DNA from: Amaricoccus macauensis | Lineage (GTDB): Bacteria > Pseudomonadota > Alphaproteobacteria > Rhodobacterales > Rhodobacteraceae | Length of the DNA stretch: 64,000 nt | Assembly: GCF_014201905.1 (NCBI RefSeq) | Contig: NZ_JACHFM010000001.1 | Coordinates: 1,378,994 to 1,442,993 of the forward strand | Reading direction: 5' to 3' | Shown: piece after piece, positions 61,928-64,000 of the stretch | Layout: each line of letters begins with the position of its first letter | Numbering within the stretch: position 1 is the first letter of the stretch | Position numbers and translations under genes: made by a program | The notes under the pieces: generated by a model | The model's database searches: none | Told to the model about the DNA's origin: nothing | Seen by the model: the letters and a program-made list of their open reading frames with translations, nothing else

Positions 61928-63096
61928 CGCACCGCTCCGACGCCGAGGATGTCTTCCAGTGGCTCGTACTGCGGCCGCTTGCGCGTCATGGCCAGCAGCA
62001 CCCCGAGGCCAAGGCCGGCGGCGATCAGCGACGACCCGCCGTAAGAGATGAGCGGCAACGTCATCCCCTTCGCGGGCAGGAGCCGCACGGCGACGCCGAT
62101 GTTGATCATCGCCTGCATCCCGAGCTGCACGGCGAGGCCGGTGCCCGCGAGGCGAATGAACGGATCACGCTCGCGCACCAGCCGCATCAGCGACCGCGCG
62201 ACCACCGTGGCATAGAGCACGAGGATCACGATGCAGAGCAGCAACCCGAACTCCTCCGCCGCCACCGCGATGATGAAATCCGTATGGGCGTCCGGCAGGG
62301 TCCATTTCACCTGTCCGTTGCCGAGGCCGACGCCGAGCAGGCCGCCCTCCTGAATCGCGTTGGTCGCGTAGCCGATCTGGGTCAGCGGATCGACGTCGGA
62401 CGAGAGAAACCCGTCGATGCGCCGCGCCACGTGCTCGGAGTTGTGGTAGGCGAACCAGCCGACGCCCATTACCCCGGCCCCGATCGAGCCGAGCAGCACG
62501 ACCGGCGCGCCGGCGGCGAAGTACATCAGCGCCCAGCTCGCGATGATGAGGCCCGCCTGGCCGAAATCCGGCTGCAACGCCAGCGTCGCGGTCAGCGCCA
62601 CCGCGACCGCGAACGACATGCCCTTCCCCGGCGGCCCCTTGATGTCGTAGCTCGCCGCCATCAGCCACGCCGCGAAGATCGCAAACGAAGGTTTCAGGAA
62701 CTCCGCCGGCTGCACCGAGATGACCTTGAGCGAATACCAGCGGACCGCCCCCTTGCCGAAATCGGTGCCGAAGACCGGCAGCAGCATGAGCGCCACGACG
62801 GCAAGGAGGAACGCCACGACGCCCCAGCGGCGCAGCCGCTGCGGTGCCATCATCGAGACCACGAGCATCAGCAGGAACGCGAACGCCCCGAAGCCGGCCT
62901 GTCGCCAGACGTAGTGAAACGGATCAAGCCCGTTCCTCACCGCAAGCGGCGGAGAGGCGGCGAGACCGAGCAGCGTTCCGATCAGGAACAGCCCGGTGAT
63001 CGCCGCCAGCGAACCGCGATCGACCGTCCGCCACCATTCGGGTAGAATCGGCTCCCCGTGCCTCGCCGGCACGGCGCCATAGACCATCTCGGTCAT
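61924..63096 (-). CDS. ftsW: Lipid II polymerase FtsW
   Basis: A 390-residue SEDS-family septal peptidoglycan glycosyltransferase with about ten membrane helices. Conserved stretches: FGKGAVRWYSLKVISVQPAE, LQPDFGQAGLIIASW (catalytic Asp loop), DAHTDFIIAVAAEEFGLL and LPLISYGGSSLIAAGLGLG. First gene of the division/wall cluster in this window. ATG 63096 is preferred over one at 63129 by proximity of an AAAGG site and homologue length. Confidence 0.96.
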   Translation of the reverse strand: MTEMVYGAVPARHGEPILPEWWRTVDRGSLAAITGLFLIGTLLGLAASPPLAVRNGLDPFHYVWRQAGFGAFAFLLMLVVSMMAPQRLRRWGVVAFLLAVVALMLLPVFGTDFGKGAVRWYSLKVISVQPAEFLKPSFAIFAAWLMAASYDIKGPPGKGMSFAVAVALTATLALQPDFGQAGLIIASWALMYFAAGAPVVLLGSIGAGVMGVGWFAYHNSEHVARRIDGFLSSDVDPLTQIGYATNAIQEGGLLGVGLGNGQVKWTLPDAHTDFIIAVAAEEFGLLLCIVILVLYATVVARSLMRLVRERDPFIRLAGTGLAVQLGMQAMINIGVAVRLLPAKGMTLPLISYGGSSLIAAGLGLGVLLAMTRKRPQYEPLEDILGVGAVR

Positions 63097-63213
63097 CGGG
63101 AACTGCCTTTCCCATCTCTGCCTGTCCACCCGCCCGGAGTTGGCCTCCGGTGCGATGGCGCGGAGTTTACCCTCGCGAAAGCGTTATTGCCAGCGTGTTG
63201 CGAGCGCCGCCTC

Positions 63214-63396
63214 TCAGGGGCGTCGGCGCCGCTCGAAGGCGTAGGCGAGCATTCCGCCCACGGCCGCCAGCGCCGCAAGGCCGCTGCCGGCGTCGATCTC
63301 CGGCGCGGAGACCGGCGTACAGTTGCAATGCGCCAGCGTTGGTGGCGCTGCCAGCAGCAGAAGTGGCAAGGCAAGCAGGGACAATCTCAGGAGCAT
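63214..63396 (-). CDS. Small VPEID-CTERM-like sorted peptide
   Basis: A 60-residue protein made of a signal peptide (LLALPLLLLAAPPTLA), a tiny spacer with two cysteines (HCNCTPVS), the motif APEIDAG, a hydrophobic helix (GLAALAAVGGMLAYAF) and a basic end (ERRRRP). This tripartite tail is the layout of exosortase substrates, and PEID matches the VPEID-CTERM class handled by exosortase E. GGAG lies 2-3 bases before ATG 63396; the frame continues to 63465. It faces a divergent membrane gene that may be that exosortase. After processing almost nothing but the cysteine spacer would remain outside. Confidence 0.72.
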   Translation of the reverse strand: MLLRLSLLALPLLLLAAPPTLAHCNCTPVSAPEIDAGSGLAALAAVGGMLAYAFERRRRP

Positions 63397-63482
63397 CGCT
63401 CCGACCTCCGTAACGCCCCAACCGGATCGCTGCCCGACGCGGACCATAAGGTGTCGCGCGCGCACCCCGCAAGATACGGTGC

Positions 63483-63495
63483 CGATATTTTATCG
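63483..63495. promoter_or_regulatory. Short palindrome in AT-rich divergent spacer
   Basis: CGATA-TTT-TATCG, in the markedly AT-rich 63466-63592 spacer between the VPEID-like peptide and the exosortase-like gene. It is a candidate shared operator; the bound protein is unknown. Confidence 0.35.
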
Positions 63496-63592
63496 ACATG
63501 CCCCGTCTATATTATGAAACATTTTGTCTATTTCTTAACGCAACATTAATCGTGCCACCGCGAAGTTCCACCCCGACATCTGAAAGACCGCC

Positions 63593-64000
63593 ATGACCGA
63601 CCCGCCCTTCGCGCCGGCGCACCGGCTTCCGGTCTTCGTGCTGGCGCTCGTGGCGGTCGAAATCCTGACCATCGCCAACGTCTTCCAGTTTGCGGTCGAT
63701 TTCGACTGCCGTGCTACCGGCGCCTACGGCGCGTGCATGGCAGTGCGGAACTCCCTCGGGCGCGGGATGGCCCTGCTCGCCGTGGTCGCACTGGTGCCGG
63801 CGCTTCGCGGCCTTCTGTCAGGCCTTCCGCCGCGCCGCCCCGGCATCTGGCCCGGCGTTCAGCTTGCCGGCGTCGGGCTCATCCTGCTGCCGGCACTCGC
63901 CTCCGGCGACTTCGCCGCGACGTTCCGGGCGAGCCTGCCGGTCTGGGGGATCGGGGTGATCCTCGCGACGACAGGCACGCTGCTCTGGCTCGCCCCGGCG
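63593..64000 (+). CDS. xrtE: Membrane protein, probable N-terminus of exosortase E (XrtE), truncated by window
   Basis: An open frame of 136 codons without a stop, cut by the window edge. It has at least four hydrophobic segments (LPVFVLALVAVEILTIANVF, GRGMALLAVVALVPALRGLL, GVQLAGVGLILLPALA, WGIGVILATTGTLLWLAP) and two cysteines in the first loop (DFDCRATGAYGACMAVRN). This order fits my recollection of the N-terminus of the exosortase E/protease fusion of the VPEID-CTERM system, but the catalytic Cys/Arg/His region lies beyond base 64000. The main support is the divergent VPEID-like peptide. Start ATG 63593; ribosome site weak. Confidence 0.5.
   Translation, partial: MTDPPFAPAHRLPVFVLALVAVEILTIANVFQFAVDFDCRATGAYGACMAVRNSLGRGMALLAVVALVPALRGLLSGLPPRRPGIWPGVQLAGVGLILLPALASGDFAATFRASLPVWGIGVILATTGTLLWLAPA

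Overview
This is a very GC-rich, gene-dense chromosomal window from an alphaproteobacterium, most likely a member of the Rhodobacterales (inference). Three things point there: the division and wall cluster order ftsW-murG-murC-murB-ddl-ftsQ-ftsA-ftsZ; Rhodobacter-type small proteins (a DUF4177 protein and a J-domain protein whose N-terminus carries MSVSADKKRR); and, at the right edge, a VPEID-CTERM-like peptide beside what looks like the start of an exosortase E gene. I saw no rRNA, tRNA, CRISPR array, insertion sequence or prophage. The content is almost all core housekeeping with some accessory islands.

Layout. 1-931: start of the ATP synthase F0 operon (atpI, partial atpB). 1-11 kb: an ArsR regulator, an RTX protein, gatB, bolA, a J-domain protein, a LacI regulator divergent from a peroxidase-fold protein that lacks its catalytic residues, and a small TetR operon. 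11.5-18.6 kb: panC, panB, pyk, a HisC-type aminotransferase and two dehydrogenases. 18.7-25 kb: the ABC-F protein Uup, a LysR regulator with a clear T-N11-A operator divergent from a sulfotransferase, and the tightly overlapping coaBC-dut-moeB operon. 25-27.8 kb: one large, probably multi-domain, surface-carbohydrate glycosyltransferase. 28-32 kb: pyrF, a YdcZ-type transporter, penicillin-binding protein 1A and a DUF454 protein. 32.3-38.8 kb: an indolepyruvate oxidoreductase cluster (iorB, iorA, cyclase, flavin monooxygenase) with a divergent winged-helix regulator. 38.8-45.3 kb: transaldolase, a cell-wall hydrolase, MeaB overlapping a PPDK-like protein with an eroded ATP-grasp domain, and a phytochelatin-synthase-like protease. 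45.7-53.3 kb: dnaN-recF, a universal stress protein, alaS, corA and a secreted protein. 53.4-63.1 kb: the division/wall cluster on the minus strand, ending in a strong terminator after ftsZ. 63.2-64.0 kb: the VPEID-CTERM-like peptide and the divergent exosortase-like gene that runs off the window.

Points most worth a second look: the pseudo-peroxidase (8057-9976); the GT2 plus capsule-synthesis-like fusion (25012-27765); the exosortase/substrate pair (63214-64000); two essential-type genes, recF and murG, whose only plausible start is CTG, each placed at the stop codon of the gene before; a PPDK-like/MeaB pair; and three GANTC methylation sites packed into the ftsA-ftsZ spacer.
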